Source: Treponema sp.
GTDB lineage: Bacteria; Spirochaetota; Spirochaetia; Treponematales; Breznakiellaceae
Reading direction: 5' to 3'
NCBI GenBank assembly: GCA_031270205.1
Contig: JAISYA010000224.1
Span: 1 to 24,104 of the forward strand
Length of the DNA: 24,104 nt
Made by a program: the position numbers and the translations under genes. Shown here piece by piece: positions 1 to 6,975 of this stretch. Below the pieces are notes generated by a model. It was not told the origin of the DNA, ran no database searches, and saw only the letters and a list, made by a program, of their open reading frames with translations. Every line of letters begins with the position of its first letter. Position 1 is the first letter of the stretch.

Positions 1-90
1 GCGCACAGGCGCTGGTATCCGCGGTATCCCTTTCCCCTGCGCTGATCCCGCCCTGTTCCGCCTTGCCGCAAGGGCGATTAATCCCTTTCA
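1..90. other. Window edge, unassigned; possible 3' end of a + strand gene
   Basis: One plus-strand frame is open from base 3 to a TAG at 117-119 inside the second 23-bp repeat unit. It could be the last 38 codons of a gene that starts outside the window. The translation is hydrophobic and proline-rich and matches no family I recognise. It may equally be chance in GC-rich DNA. Confidence 0.2.
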
Positions 91-251
91 ATACAGCCTA
101 TGTCGATCTCACAACATAGACTATGTCGATCCATCCACATAGACTATGTCGATCCATCCATATAGCCTATGTCGATCCATCCACATAGCCTATGTCGATC
201 CATCCATATAGCTTATGTCGATCCCGCAATATAGCTTATGTTGATTGGGGA
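91..251. repeat. Seven-unit 23-bp tandem repeat, each unit with a short palindrome
   Basis: Units begin at 91, 114, 137, 160, 183, 206 and 229, with a strict 23-bp period. The best units carry ACATAG-A-CTATGT or ACATAG-C-CTATGT, a 6-1-6 inverted repeat, followed by CGATCCATCC. The first and last two units are diverged at their edges, and the first base pair of the palindrome alternates between AC and AT starts. The period is not a multiple of three, so this is not a coding repeat. Units are contiguous with no spacers, so it is not a CRISPR array. It could be a protein-binding array, a hairpin-forming RNA or a simple VNTR. Confidence 0.9.
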
Positions 252-577
252 TTATCAGCGGTTCGCGGGTACATTTCTGAGTATGGTAGTGGTGCACGGA
301 TTGCAAGTAAACGCCGATGCCCTGCCGCGGGAGCAGCGATTCCGATTTCAAGAAAAATATGATATAAATGGGAGAGGACATAACAGCAAGGCTGCCGGGA
401 GGACTCAGGCAGACGCCGGGGGACTGCCTGACAGGAGGAAAGCCGGTAACGGGCGGAAATACGAAACGGCGGACTGTTTGACAGGCTGTAGCCTGTTGCG
501 TGTGAGGATTTTTTTTGCGGTTTTCAGAAAAAACACAAAAATCTTCAATCGTAAAAGACTGCTTGAAGGAACTGCTT
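252..577. other. Intergenic stretch with two small hairpins, no convincing gene
   Basis: No credible CDS is visible; the open frames on both strands have unnatural composition. There is a perfect 8-bp hairpin (TCAGGCAG 405-412 with CTGCCTGA 424-431). A second, ACAGGCT/AGCCTGT, lies at 481-496. The first sits in a purine-rich stretch (391-465) that may be a structured RNA, but I cannot match it to a known RNA family. A TTGACA at 478-483 has no convincing -10 partner. Confidence 0.35.
490..549 (+). repeat. Dispersed repeat, copy 1 (partner at 8855-8914 on the - strand)
   Basis: About 60 bp beginning AGCCTGTTGCG and ending CTTCAAT match the reverse complement of 8855-8914 with few differences. 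Shared blocks include CCTGTTGCG, a run of seven or eight T followed by GC, and TTTCAGAAAAAAC. The copy here is non-coding. The copy at 8855-8914 overlaps the start of a secreted-protein gene. Confidence 0.7.
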
Positions 578-637
578 GCCGCTAAAGCTGTTTGCGGGGT
601 AAAAATCGCCTGAAGGCGATTTTGGGGGATTATAATG
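578..637 (+). repeat. Hairpin-bearing direct repeat, copy A (upstream of era)
   Basis: About 60 bp that recur at 1621-1682. Common order: a GCNGCTAAAGC block, CGGGGTAAAAA, a hairpin AAAATCGCC-TGAA-GGCGATTTT (9-bp stem, perfect in this copy), GGGGGATT, then an ATG. The G-run sits six bases before the ATG at 635 and looks like a ribosome site. The other copy has the same layout without a following gene, so this ATG may belong to the repeat and not to era. Confidence 0.75.
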
Positions 638-667
638 CGCGAAGCGCAACAAACTGCCGGTAGTTTA

Positions 668-1600
668 ATGAACAAAAAAAAAGCCGCGTTTGCGGCGGTG
701 GTGGGCCGGCCTTCGGTGGGGAAGTCCACATTGATGAACCGGCTCTGCGGCGAGAAAGTCGCCATTGTCGGCGCCGTGCCGCAGACCACGAGGAACGCCA
801 TCCGGGGCATTGTCAACCGGGAACAGGGCCAGATCGTCTTTGTCGATACGCCGGGCCGCCACAGCTCCGGGAAAAAATTCAACAAAAAGCTGATGGAAGT
901 GTCGCTTCGGGCGGTGAATGAGTCCGACCTCGTGCTCTACGTTCTGGATGTTTCCCGCCCGCCGGGAGCGGAGGAGCGGGCGATAGCGGAACTCCTTGCC
1001 CCGCTGGCCGAAAGAACCGTCGCGGTGATTAACAAGATCGATATGCTGAAGGAAGATTCCCGGGACACCGCCTGTTCCGGCATCCGCGAATTCCTAAAAG
1101 AGCGGCTCCCCGGCCTTGCCGCCGATCGCTGTTTTGAGATTTCCGCCAGACACAACAAGGGCGTGGATGCCCTGCTCGCCGCATTATACGCAATGGCGCC
1201 TGAGGGAGAACCCTTTTACGGCGGGGAATACTACACCGATCAGGAAGTGGATTTCCGCGTAGCCGAGATCATTCGGGAACAGGCGATCAAGCGCCTGCGC
1301 CAGGAGCTTCCCCATTCGCTGTATGTGGAAGTGGCCGACACGGAATTCGTACCTGAAAAAGACGGCGCGCCCGGTACCCGGCAGCGCCTCTGGGTGCGCG
1401 CCTTCATCATTGTCGAGCGGGAATCCCAAAAAGGCATGGTGGTGGGCAAAGGCGGCGAGATGATCAAGGCGATTCGCCTGGCCGCCCAAAAAGACCTGGG
1501 CCGCATCTTTGACTGGAAGATCGAGCTTGATCTGCGGGTAAAAACCGGCAAAGACTGGCGTCACAATGACTCCACCCTGCGCCGGATCATTGAGCGCTAG
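668..1600 (+). CDS. era: GTPase Era
   Basis: Era is a GTP-binding protein that binds the 3' end of 16S rRNA and assists 30S subunit maturation. The 310-residue product has G1 GRPSVGKST (13-21), a G2 threonine in PQTTRN (38-43), G3 DTPG (60-63), G4 NKID (122-125) and G5 SAR. A C-terminal KH domain follows with VVGKGGEMIKAI near residue 260 and a typical basic ending. Length is normal for the family. I prefer the ATG at 668 because MNKKKAAFAAVVGRP begins where other Era proteins begin. An in-frame ATG at 635 has a better purine run but lies inside a repeated element and would add 11 unconserved residues. The gene stands alone between two copies of that repeat, with a long hairpin over its stop codon. 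Confidence 0.95.
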   Translation: MNKKKAAFAAVVGRPSVGKSTLMNRLCGEKVAIVGAVPQTTRNAIRGIVNREQGQIVFVDTPGRHSSGKKFNKKLMEVSLRAVNESDLVLYVLDVSRPPGAEERAIAELLAPLAERTVAVINKIDMLKEDSRDTACSGIREFLKERLPGLAADRCFEISARHNKGVDALLAALYAMAPEGEPFYGGEYYTDQEVDFRVAEIIREQAIKRLRQELPHSLYVEVADTEFVPEKDGAPGTRQRLWVRAFIIVERESQKGMVVGKGGEMIKAIRLAAQKDLGRIFDWKIELDLRVKTGKDWRHNDSTLRRIIER

Positions 1601-1620
1601 CAGCGGCTGCTAGTGCTCAA
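1590..1620 (+). terminator. Long hairpin over the era stop codon
   Basis: TTGAGCGCTAGCA (1590-1602) pairs with TGCTAGTGCTCAA (1608-1620), a 13-bp stem with one G-U pair and a five-base loop. It contains the era stop codon (1598-1600). There is no U-run after it, so it is not a classical intrinsic terminator. It may protect the mRNA 3' end or act with another termination factor. Confidence 0.45.
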
Positions 1621-1682
1621 GCTGCTAAAGCAATTTCGGGGTAAAAAATCGCCTGAAGGTGATTTTGGGGGATTCATTATGC
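1621..1682 (+). repeat. Hairpin-bearing direct repeat, copy B (downstream of era)
   Basis: This is the second copy of the element at 578-637, about 1,040 bp away in the same orientation. The hairpin AAAATCGCC-TGAA-GGTGATTTT keeps pairing through one G-U. The GGGGGATT and ATG are kept, but the frame after the ATG stops within six codons. Confidence 0.75.
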
Positions 1683-1687
1683 CTGCG

Positions 1688-1775
1688 CTATGGCCGTGAT
1701 TGGACTATGGGCGACAATGGGACTATGGGACATGGGCGGCCGCTTGACAGATATTAAAATATCATCTAGTATAAT
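1688..1775 (+). promoter_or_regulatory. Promoter of the beta-barrel gene with operator-like palindrome and upstream direct repeats
   Basis: TTGACA at 1744-1749 is followed at 17 bp by TAGTAT (1767-1772). A perfect TATAAT overlaps it at 1770-1775 but with a 20-bp spacer. The palindrome GATATT-AA-AATATC (1750-1763) fills the space between -35 and -10, a usual position for a repressor site. Upstream, CTATGG occurs at 1688, 1705 and 1723, spaced 17-18 bp; the last two copies are within GGACTATGGG. The core promoter is well supported; regulation is inferred. Confidence 0.65.
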
Positions 1776-1968
1776 CAAGGTTACTTTCCCAAAACTTCAA
1801 TTTTGGGAAGGTAACCTTGCAATTCGCGGTTTTCCAAGGCTGAAAAACCGCAAGAGTCGTTGGCTCAAGTCTGTCCAAAAACCGTGCCCCCGGTTATGCC
1901 GGGAACGTTAGCGCACAATCAATTAGTTTTGGGACTGACTCTAAGATGTCTGGAATAGGTGGTGTCTG
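1776..1968 (+). promoter_or_regulatory. Highly structured 5' leader of about 190 nt (candidate cis-acting RNA)
   Basis: The leader starts with a 16-bp stem (1779-1794 with 1801-1816, one G-U, loop CTTCAA) at the expected transcription start. Next is GCGGTTTT/AAAACCGC (1826-1833 with 1844-1851), then CCCGG-TTATG-CCGGG (1889-1903) enclosed by GTGC/GCAC. A longer-range pairing of CTGTCCAAAA (1871-1880) with TTTTGGGAC (1927-1935) could close the last domain. No coding frame is evident. I cannot match it to a known riboswitch class. It may stabilise the mRNA or control translation of the next gene, whose ribosome site AGGTGG lies just after it. Confidence 0.5.
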
Positions 1969-2628
1969 ATGAAAAAGAGAGTGGTGTTTTTGGTCTTGGT
2001 ATGTATAAGTGCGGCTCTTTCCGCGCAGAGTATCAAAGTCGGCGGCGGGGGTAATTTTACCGCCAATTTTGACACCTTTGCGCCTACCGAAGACGGCAAG
2101 GAGTTCTTTAAGGACCGTAATACGCACATGCTTGGCGGCGGTATTTACGCCTTTTTTGATCTTACCTATCTGGAATTCAACGCGGGCGTATTGTTCGGTA
2201 ATTTCAATTGGGACAATACTGATGATTTATCGGATGAAGAAAAAAAAGGAGTGAATATAACCGCCCTCAAGCTCGGGCTTTTCGGCAAATTCCCCATCGC
2301 CATGGGGGCGTTTACCCTGTTCCCCATGCTGGGTATTGATGGGCAAATGTTCATTAACGGAAAGTATATGGATGAGGATATTGAGGCTGAAGACGGCAGA
2401 AAAATGTGGAATCAATTCTGGTTTAAAGCCGGCGTAGGGCTTGACATTCCGCTTCCCGCAGGCGGGGGCAAAGTGTTCCTGCGTCCTGAATTTCTCTACG
2501 GTATACGGATGAATACGGATGATGAAAAAGATGTGTTAGACGAGGTTAAAGACGCCGACCCAAAAGTACTTAACGCAATTATCGGCCACGGTCTGGATCT
2601 GAAGCTTGCCATCGGGTACAGCTTCTAA
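1969..2628 (+). CDS. Small outer-membrane beta-barrel protein (uncharacterised)
   Basis: The product has 219 residues. A typical signal peptide occupies residues 1-19 (MKKR, then a hydrophobic core ending SAALSAQ). Alternating hydrophobic and polar strands rich in Gly and aromatics follow, with acidic loops (EDGKEFF, NTDDLSDEEKK, DEDIEAEDGRK, DDEKDVLDEV). The chain ends in an aromatic residue (AIGYSF), as expected for barrels inserted by BamA. The start is an ATG with AGGTGG upstream. It is probably an eight-to-ten-strand porin-like or structural barrel of the spirochaetal outer membrane; substrate unknown. Its strong promoter and structured leader suggest abundant or tightly controlled expression. 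It is a single-gene unit ended by a hairpin terminator. Confidence 0.75.
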   Translation: MKKRVVFLVLVCISAALSAQSIKVGGGGNFTANFDTFAPTEDGKEFFKDRNTHMLGGGIYAFFDLTYLEFNAGVLFGNFNWDNTDDLSDEEKKGVNITALKLGLFGKFPIAMGAFTLFPMLGIDGQMFINGKYMDEDIEAEDGRKMWNQFWFKAGVGLDIPLPAGGGKVFLRPEFLYGIRMNTDDEKDVLDEVKDADPKVLNAIIGHGLDLKLAIGYSF

Positions 2629-2655
2629 ATTCCGCCCAAAGGCATAATCCGGTAC

Positions 2656-2687
2656 AAAAAGCCTGCCCGGCCCCGCGCGGGCTTTTT
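2656..2687 (+). terminator. Intrinsic terminator after the beta-barrel gene
   Basis: AAAAAGCCTGC (2656-2666) pairs with GCGGGCTTTTT (2677-2687), an 11-bp stem with one G-U pair and a T-run in the 3' arm. It lies 28 bp after the stop codon. Confidence 0.8.
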
Positions 2688-2810
2688 GCTTCCCCTCCCT
2701 CCGGAACAAACGCATTTACTTTCAATCACTGAAAATCACCAAAATTGAGGAAATTGTTGCCATGTGGTCCGTAGTTTCTTCATTTTTTAAATTTTTTTTC
2801 AAAATCCATC

Positions 2811-2839
2811 TTGACAATTTTAAGAATAATAATTATTAT
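2811..2839 (+). promoter_or_regulatory. Promoter of perR-rbr with Fur/PerR-like box
   Basis: TTGACA (2811-2816), a 17-bp spacer and TATTAT (2834-2839) form a near-consensus promoter. ATAATAATTATTAT (2826-2839) is a perfect 14-bp palindrome covering the -10. It resembles the AT-rich inverted repeats bound by Fur/PerR proteins, so the downstream regulator probably represses itself and rubrerythrin. Expected transcription start is near 2846, two bases before the perR ATG. Confidence 0.7.
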
Positions 2840-2847
2840 CGATATAG

Positions 2848-3288
2848 ATGATACGGATAACGAGAAAGCACAGCGGAAAAAGGGATGCTATCTTAAAGGC
2901 CATTCAGTCCACCAAATCCCACCCCAGCGCCCGGCAGATACACGAGTGTCTCAAAACGGCCGTTCCCGGCCTTTCCCTGGGGACGGTGTACCGGAATATC
3001 GACATTTTCCGGCAGGAGGGCAAGGTGATTTCCGTCGGGGTGGTTGACTGCGAGGAGCGTTTTGACGGCCGGGTCGATTCCCACCCTCACTTTATATGCG
3101 AATGCTGCGGCGCCGTGCTTGACCTTGGGGAGGATATTCAATCTGAAATAAACACTAAACTTTCAATTGATATACCGGGATGTATCATTGACAAACAAAA
3201 AGTTGTGTTTTATGGTTTATGCAAGGATTGTAGCGAAAACAAGGCCGGCATATCACTTAATCGGGAAAATACGGCCCTAGGCCGTTAA
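2848..3288 (+). CDS. perR: Fur-family regulator, PerR-like
   Basis: The product is a 146-residue metal-dependent transcription factor of the Fur family. The N-terminal winged helix includes the recognition segment LSLGTVYRN (42-50). The regulatory site has RFD (71-73) and a His-x-His pair (H79, H81) spaced as in PerR, which senses peroxide by oxidation of His ligands at an Fe(II) site. The structural zinc site is complete: C84/C87 and C125/C128. The next gene, 25 bp on, is a rubrerythrin, a usual PerR target, which favours peroxide sensing over iron or zinc sensing. The promoter -10 lies 9 bp before the ATG, so the transcript appears leaderless or the real start is later, although the N-terminus aligns normally. 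Low A+T is seen only in the gene body; the upstream region is very AT-rich. Confidence 0.85.
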   Translation: MIRITRKHSGKRDAILKAIQSTKSHPSARQIHECLKTAVPGLSLGTVYRNIDIFRQEGKVISVGVVDCEERFDGRVDSHPHFICECCGAVLDLGEDIQSEINTKLSIDIPGCIIDKQKVVFYGLCKDCSENKAGISLNRENTALGR

Positions 3289-3313
3289 TTTTTTTCTATA
3301 TGGAGAGAGAAAG

Positions 3314-3853
3314 ATGAAAAAATGGGTTTGTTTAGTCTGTGGTTATGTTCACACCGGCGACAGCGCCCCCGAGGCCTGTCCCCAGTGCAAGGCCCCCGCT
3401 TCCAAGTTCAAGGAGCAGACGGCGGCCGGCGGTTTTGCCGCTGAACACGTGGTCGGCGTTGCCAAGGGTGTAGATGCCGATATCGTACAGGACCTCCGGG
3501 CTCACTTCAACGGTGAATGCTCCGAAGTTGGAATGTACCTGGCCATGAGCCGGGTCGCCGAACGGGAGGGGTATCCCGAAGTCGCCGAGGCCTACAAGCG
3601 CTACGCCTTTGAGGAGGCGGAGCACGCCGCCAAATTCGCGGAGCTTCTGGGAGAGGTGATCACCGACAGCACCAAGAAAAATCTTGAGATGCGCGTCGAG
3701 GCCGAACACGGCGCCTGCGCCGGCAAGACCGACATCGCCAAGCGGGCCAAGGAAAAGGGCCTGGACGCCATCCACGACACGGTTCACGAAATGGCCCGTG
3801 ACGAGGCCCGCCACTGCGCCGGCTTCAAGGGGCTGTTGAAGCGGTATTTCTAA
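3314..3853 (+). CDS. rbr: Rubrerythrin, reverse type (N-terminal rubredoxin domain)
   Basis: The product is a 179-residue cytoplasmic peroxidase that reduces H2O2 to water with electrons from NAD(P)H-linked donors or rubredoxin. The rubredoxin iron site comes first (C6-x2-C9 and C22-x2-C25), followed by a linker and a ferritin-like four-helix domain. Di-iron ligand motifs are seen in GECSEVGMYLAMSRVAE, FEEAEHAAKFAE, MRVEAEHG and ARDEARHCAGF. In classical rubrerythrin the rubredoxin domain is C-terminal; this order is the reverse rubrerythrin of anaerobes. The ATG has GGAGAG upstream. It is most likely cotranscribed with perR, forming a peroxide defence unit that fits an anaerobic or microaerophilic host. 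Confidence 0.93.
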   Translation: MKKWVCLVCGYVHTGDSAPEACPQCKAPASKFKEQTAAGGFAAEHVVGVAKGVDADIVQDLRAHFNGECSEVGMYLAMSRVAEREGYPEVAEAYKRYAFEEAEHAAKFAELLGEVITDSTKKNLEMRVEAEHGACAGKTDIAKRAKEKGLDAIHDTVHEMARDEARHCAGFKGLLKRYF

Positions 3854-3865
3854 ATTTTTGAAGAA

Positions 3866-3963
3866 TTTTTAACCACGAAGAGCGCGAAGGCCGCGTTAAG
3901 AAAGAAAAATGAGGTTTCTACAAAAACCTTTGCGATCTTTGTGTCCTTCGTGGTTATTTTTTC
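3866..3963. repeat. MITE-like inverted repeat serving as terminator between convergent genes
   Basis: TTTTTAACCACGAAG at the left and CTTCGTGGTTATTTTTT at the right form a perfect 10-bp inverted repeat (3871-3880 with 3946-3955). Both arms continue with the same type of sequence, AGCGCGAAGG on the left and, on the complement, GACACAAAG. An inner hairpin AGGTTT/AAACCT lies at 3912-3929. The right arm is followed by a T-run, so it can terminate plus-strand transcription from rbr; termination in the other direction is less clear. Related pieces occur at 8813-8840 and 20503-20540. Confidence 0.7.
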
Positions 3964-3966
3964 GTT

Positions 3967-5088
3967 TCAGACCCGCTCCGCAATGAAGCGGCTGATTTCC
4001 GCCACGCAGTCTTCGGCCTGGGGCTGGACGCCTATACATTCGGAAAAGGCATGGCCAATGCCAAGATAGCGGATGGTCCTCACCGGAACTCCCGCCGCTT
4101 TGAGTTTGCGGGCGTAGGCTTCTCCGTCAAGGCGGAGGCAGTCAAATTCGCCGCAAATGACAAGGGTTGGAGGCATGTTGCGCGGGTTCCCAAGGTAGGG
4201 ACTGAGAAGAGGCAGGCTTTCATCCTTTACGCCCAGCACGCAGCCGAGAATGCCTTCGGAGCCGCCGCGCATTGCCCTGATCCGGAACAGTATCGATTTT
4301 TTCTGCTCTTTCAGCATCGTAAATTGATCAAGAGAAAAATGGTAGTTTTCATCTTCTTTTCCCGCCATATTTACCACCGGGTAAAGCAGAACCTGGGCTT
4401 TTACCATGCCGCCGCCCTCGTCACGGCCGCGCATGGCGCAGGCGGCGGCAAGATTGCCGCCGGCGGAATCCCCGGCGACGCATATCCGCCTGGGGTCGCC
4501 GCCGAAAGAAGCGGCGTTACGGTAAACCCACCGCAGGGTTTCCCAGCAGTCGTTAAGGGCGGCGGGAAAGGGATTTTCGGGGGCGAGCCGGTATTCAGGC
4601 TGTACCGCGACACAGCCTGAAAGATGCACCACCTGTTTGACTATCTCTTCTACCACATTGGGGTTCCCCGCGGCAAAACCGCCGCCGTGCATGTACAAGC
4701 AAACGGGAGCCGCCTCAAGGCGCGCGTCTTCCCGGCGATAAACGCGGACCGGCACATCCGCTTCGGGGGTCTGCACCGTGTCGTGCCGCACCGAGACCCC
4801 CTCTGTAATAGGGACGCTCTGTATATCGTCAAAATAGCGGCGCATGAAAGCGGCCAGCCGCCGGGGATTTCTGCTTTTTAAGAACAGAGGGGTGAAAAGG
4901 GAAAGCAGGGAACCGCGAATACCTTTTACAATGGGTTCGGTAAGCGCCAGCAGGCGCGGGTCCATGGCGCCGGGGCGTCCGTCATCGGGAATCGGCTTGA
5001 TAAGGATGTCCAGCCCTTGTTCGTTGAGGACATACTGCTTCCGCTTAATTTCCTCAAGCAGTACGGGAGAATAGCGGCGGTTAGCCAT
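3967..5088 (-). CDS. Alpha/beta hydrolase, hormone-sensitive-lipase-family esterase
   Basis: The product has 373 residues and the alpha/beta hydrolase fold-3 signature. HGGG (134-137) forms the oxyanion hole, the nucleophile S208 lies in GDSAGG, D316 in GEFDCLRLD and H346 in GIGHAF complete the triad. The N-terminal 100 residues are a cap-like region with no signal peptide, so it is probably cytoplasmic. Family members hydrolyse short- to medium-chain carboxyl esters; the natural substrate cannot be told. The stop codon of the upstream protease gene abuts this ATG (TAA-ATG), so translation is probably coupled. It is the last gene of the minus-strand series, ending 4 bp from the inverted repeat. 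Confidence 0.85.
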   Translation of the reverse strand: MANRRYSPVLLEEIKRKQYVLNEQGLDILIKPIPDDGRPGAMDPRLLALTEPIVKGIRGSLLSLFTPLFLKSRNPRRLAAFMRRYFDDIQSVPITEGVSVRHDTVQTPEADVPVRVYRREDARLEAAPVCLYMHGGGFAAGNPNVVEEIVKQVVHLSGCVAVQPEYRLAPENPFPAALNDCWETLRWVYRNAASFGGDPRRICVAGDSAGGNLAAACAMRGRDEGGGMVKAQVLLYPVVNMAGKEDENYHFSLDQFTMLKEQKKSILFRIRAMRGGSEGILGCVLGVKDESLPLLSPYLGNPRNMPPTLVICGEFDCLRLDGEAYARKLKAAGVPVRTIRYLGIGHAFSECIGVQPQAEDCVAEISRFIAERV

Positions 5089-6975
5089 TTACAGGGTGTC
5101 CGGGGAATCAAGCCATGCCGGAAGCCGCATGGATGTTTCCATAAAACCCATACGGCGCTTTTTTATATCAATATCCATGAGCGCGTAACCGTCTTTTTCC
5201 AAAAGACGGAAGCCCCGGATTGAAACCGGGTCCTGATCGGAAATACCCGCCTCGTCCGCAATGGAACCCCGTATCACCTTTTTAACCTCATAAAACGAGG
5301 AAAAGGACTTCCCCTGCGAAGCGGCAAGGATCATGCCGAACAGAGGCGCGGCGATCCGCTCCTTGCTGTCCACTTTGGCGGCCTCCGAAAGCGGAAGGTC
5401 GGGACGGGGGACGCTCATCATAACCCGGCGCTTTACCGTATTTGAACCGGGGCCGGATGTTTCAAGCGCCACCAGTTCGCCGGGCCGGGACTGAAAGATG
5501 CTGTCCTGCAGGGCGGGAATAAGCAGCCCCTGGGGGGCGCTGACCCGCTGGCCGTTTATCGTCCGAATGATGTCGCCCTCGCCCAGGCGGTGCTGCGCGG
5601 CGGGGGTGTTCGGCGCGGTGTAGATGATCTCCGCCCCGGAAGCGGATTCGCTTAAGGCAAGGCCAAGCCAGGGCCGTTCCGCCTTGCCGCCCTTGATCAT
5701 CGCCGGGAGGGCGGCGGCAAGCCGTTCCGCGGGAACGGCGAAGTTGAGCCCCTGGTACTGCTCTATGCCCGCGAAGACAATCCCCACGAGCCGCCCGGAG
5801 GTGTCCACTACAGGCCCGCCGGAATTGCCCTGATTAACCGCGGCGTCAATCTGGATAACGTCCCCTATCTGCAAAAAACGCCGGCTCAGGGACGAGACGA
5901 TTCCGGACGTTACGGTTTTCTCAAGCCCGCCGGGTGAACCTATGGCCAGCACCGTATCGCCCACCCGCGGGATCACCCGATCCACTACGGAAAACACGAA
6001 ATCGGGTTTGTATTCGGCTTTTATCAGCGCCAGATCCATCGCCTTGTCCCAGCCCACCACCCTGGCGGGAAAGCGGGGGCTTGAGGAGTCACCCAGGCGT
6101 ATATACATTCGGGAATAGCCTTCGTATTGGGGATCAACCTCGCTGGTAATGACATGGTAGTTGGTGATGAGGAGTCCCGACGCGTCCACAAAAAACGCCG
6201 AACCCAAAACCCGGTCAGGCGTTCCCCTGCCCCGCTCTATTTTGATCCCCCGGTCAACCAGGACGGTGGCCACTCCCCGGATCATATCGGTCACGCTGTC
6301 GCTGCCCTCGGCGTATTCGCGTAACCGCGGCGGTATGTTCTGTAGTATCTGGCCCGCGGTAGTAGCGCTTGCCGCGGTGTTGAAGAAGGCGGCGGTCCGG
6401 CGCTGATTAACCGCTACGGCGCGTTCAAGGAACAGGAGGGCGTCGTCGAAACCGAGGGGCCGCAGTTCGTGGGCCTGAACCGCCGCGAGAAACGCGCCCA
6501 GATCGTTGCCCTGGGAAAGTTTTTTCTTCGCGTCGGCGAGAATAAAATCCGGCTCCATACCGGTGTTTTCCACCTTCACCCCAAGGCAGGCAAGGGAACG
6601 GCTTAAAGAAGCGGCGTCATCCCAGCGTTCTTCGGCAACGGCCCTGGTCTGAAGAGCGCGCAGATTATACACCGCCTGGCTTTCATAGTCCAAAAGGGTT
6701 TCGGCGGACATCCCGGTTCCGTAGACCTCCCGGTATACGCCGATTAGATCGATGGCCCTGGCGGGGTTTTCCTCAAGCTGTTTTTTTATATCATCCAGCC
6801 GGATATCGCCGGTGGAACGGTAGGGGACGAGCCGCTGTTCCTGAATTTCCGCCGTGAGGCAGGAGAGAACGAGGCTCAGGGACAAAAGCGGCAAAGCCGT
6901 AACCGGCAGTCTTGCCGCTGACCGTGAAATCGAAAAAATTATTTTTTTGACCACGCTTCCTTCCATAGCTTTCAT
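5089..6975 (-). CDS. HtrA/DegP-like serine protease, probable lipoprotein, with PDZ domains
   Basis: The product has 628 residues. An N-terminal hydrophobic segment ends LSLVLSC with C39 in a relaxed spirochaetal lipobox, so it is probably lipid-anchored in the periplasm. Residues 55-220 form a helical region of unknown fold. A trypsin-like domain follows with H274 (TNYHV), D314 (AMDLALI) and S385 (GNSGGPVV), all intact. A PDZ domain starts near 425 (RPWLGLAL ... GEGDIIRTINGQ), and a second, diverged PDZ-like segment lies near 560-600 (GSIADEAGISDQDPV). Such enzymes degrade or refold misfolded envelope proteins. The ATG overlaps the previous stop in ATGA. A GTG at 6954 has a better ribosome site (GGAAGG) and may be the real start. 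The helical insertion before the protease domain is unusual for DegP and may be a substrate or partner domain. Confidence 0.85.
   Translation of the reverse strand: MKAMEGSVVKKIIFSISRSAARLPVTALPLLSLSLVLSCLTAEIQEQRLVPYRSTGDIRLDDIKKQLEENPARAIDLIGVYREVYGTGMSAETLLDYESQAVYNLRALQTRAVAEERWDDAASLSRSLACLGVKVENTGMEPDFILADAKKKLSQGNDLGAFLAAVQAHELRPLGFDDALLFLERAVAVNQRRTAAFFNTAASATTAGQILQNIPPRLREYAEGSDSVTDMIRGVATVLVDRGIKIERGRGTPDRVLGSAFFVDASGLLITNYHVITSEVDPQYEGYSRMYIRLGDSSSPRFPARVVGWDKAMDLALIKAEYKPDFVFSVVDRVIPRVGDTVLAIGSPGGLEKTVTSGIVSSLSRRFLQIGDVIQIDAAVNQGNSGGPVVDTSGRLVGIVFAGIEQYQGLNFAVPAERLAAALPAMIKGGKAERPWLGLALSESASGAEIIYTAPNTPAAQHRLGEGDIIRTINGQRVSAPQGLLIPALQDSIFQSRPGELVALETSGPGSNTVKRRVMMSVPRPDLPLSEAAKVDSKERIAAPLFGMILAASQGKSFSSFYEVKKVIRGSIADEAGISDQDPVSIRGFRLLEKDGYALMDIDIKKRRMGFMETSMRLPAWLDSPDTL

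Noticed and set aside
91..251. CRISPR array
   Set aside because: Units are contiguous with no variable spacers and no cas genes are in the window.
391..465. RNase P RNA or other catalytic RNA, from GGAGGAAAGCCGG
   Set aside because: The stretch is far too short for rnpB and lacks the other conserved regions.
190..885. Minus-strand frame of 231 codons and plus-strand frame 238-585 upstream of era
   Set aside because: They run through repeats and, in the first case, antisense to era; composition is unlike protein and no family is recognisable.
1690..1911. 73-codon frame in the leader of the beta-barrel gene
   Set aside because: It spans the promoter and all the hairpins and starts upstream of the likely transcription start.
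3332..3814. 160-codon frame antisense to rubrerythrin
   Set aside because: It is a mirror of rubrerythrin codon pattern without a ribosome site.
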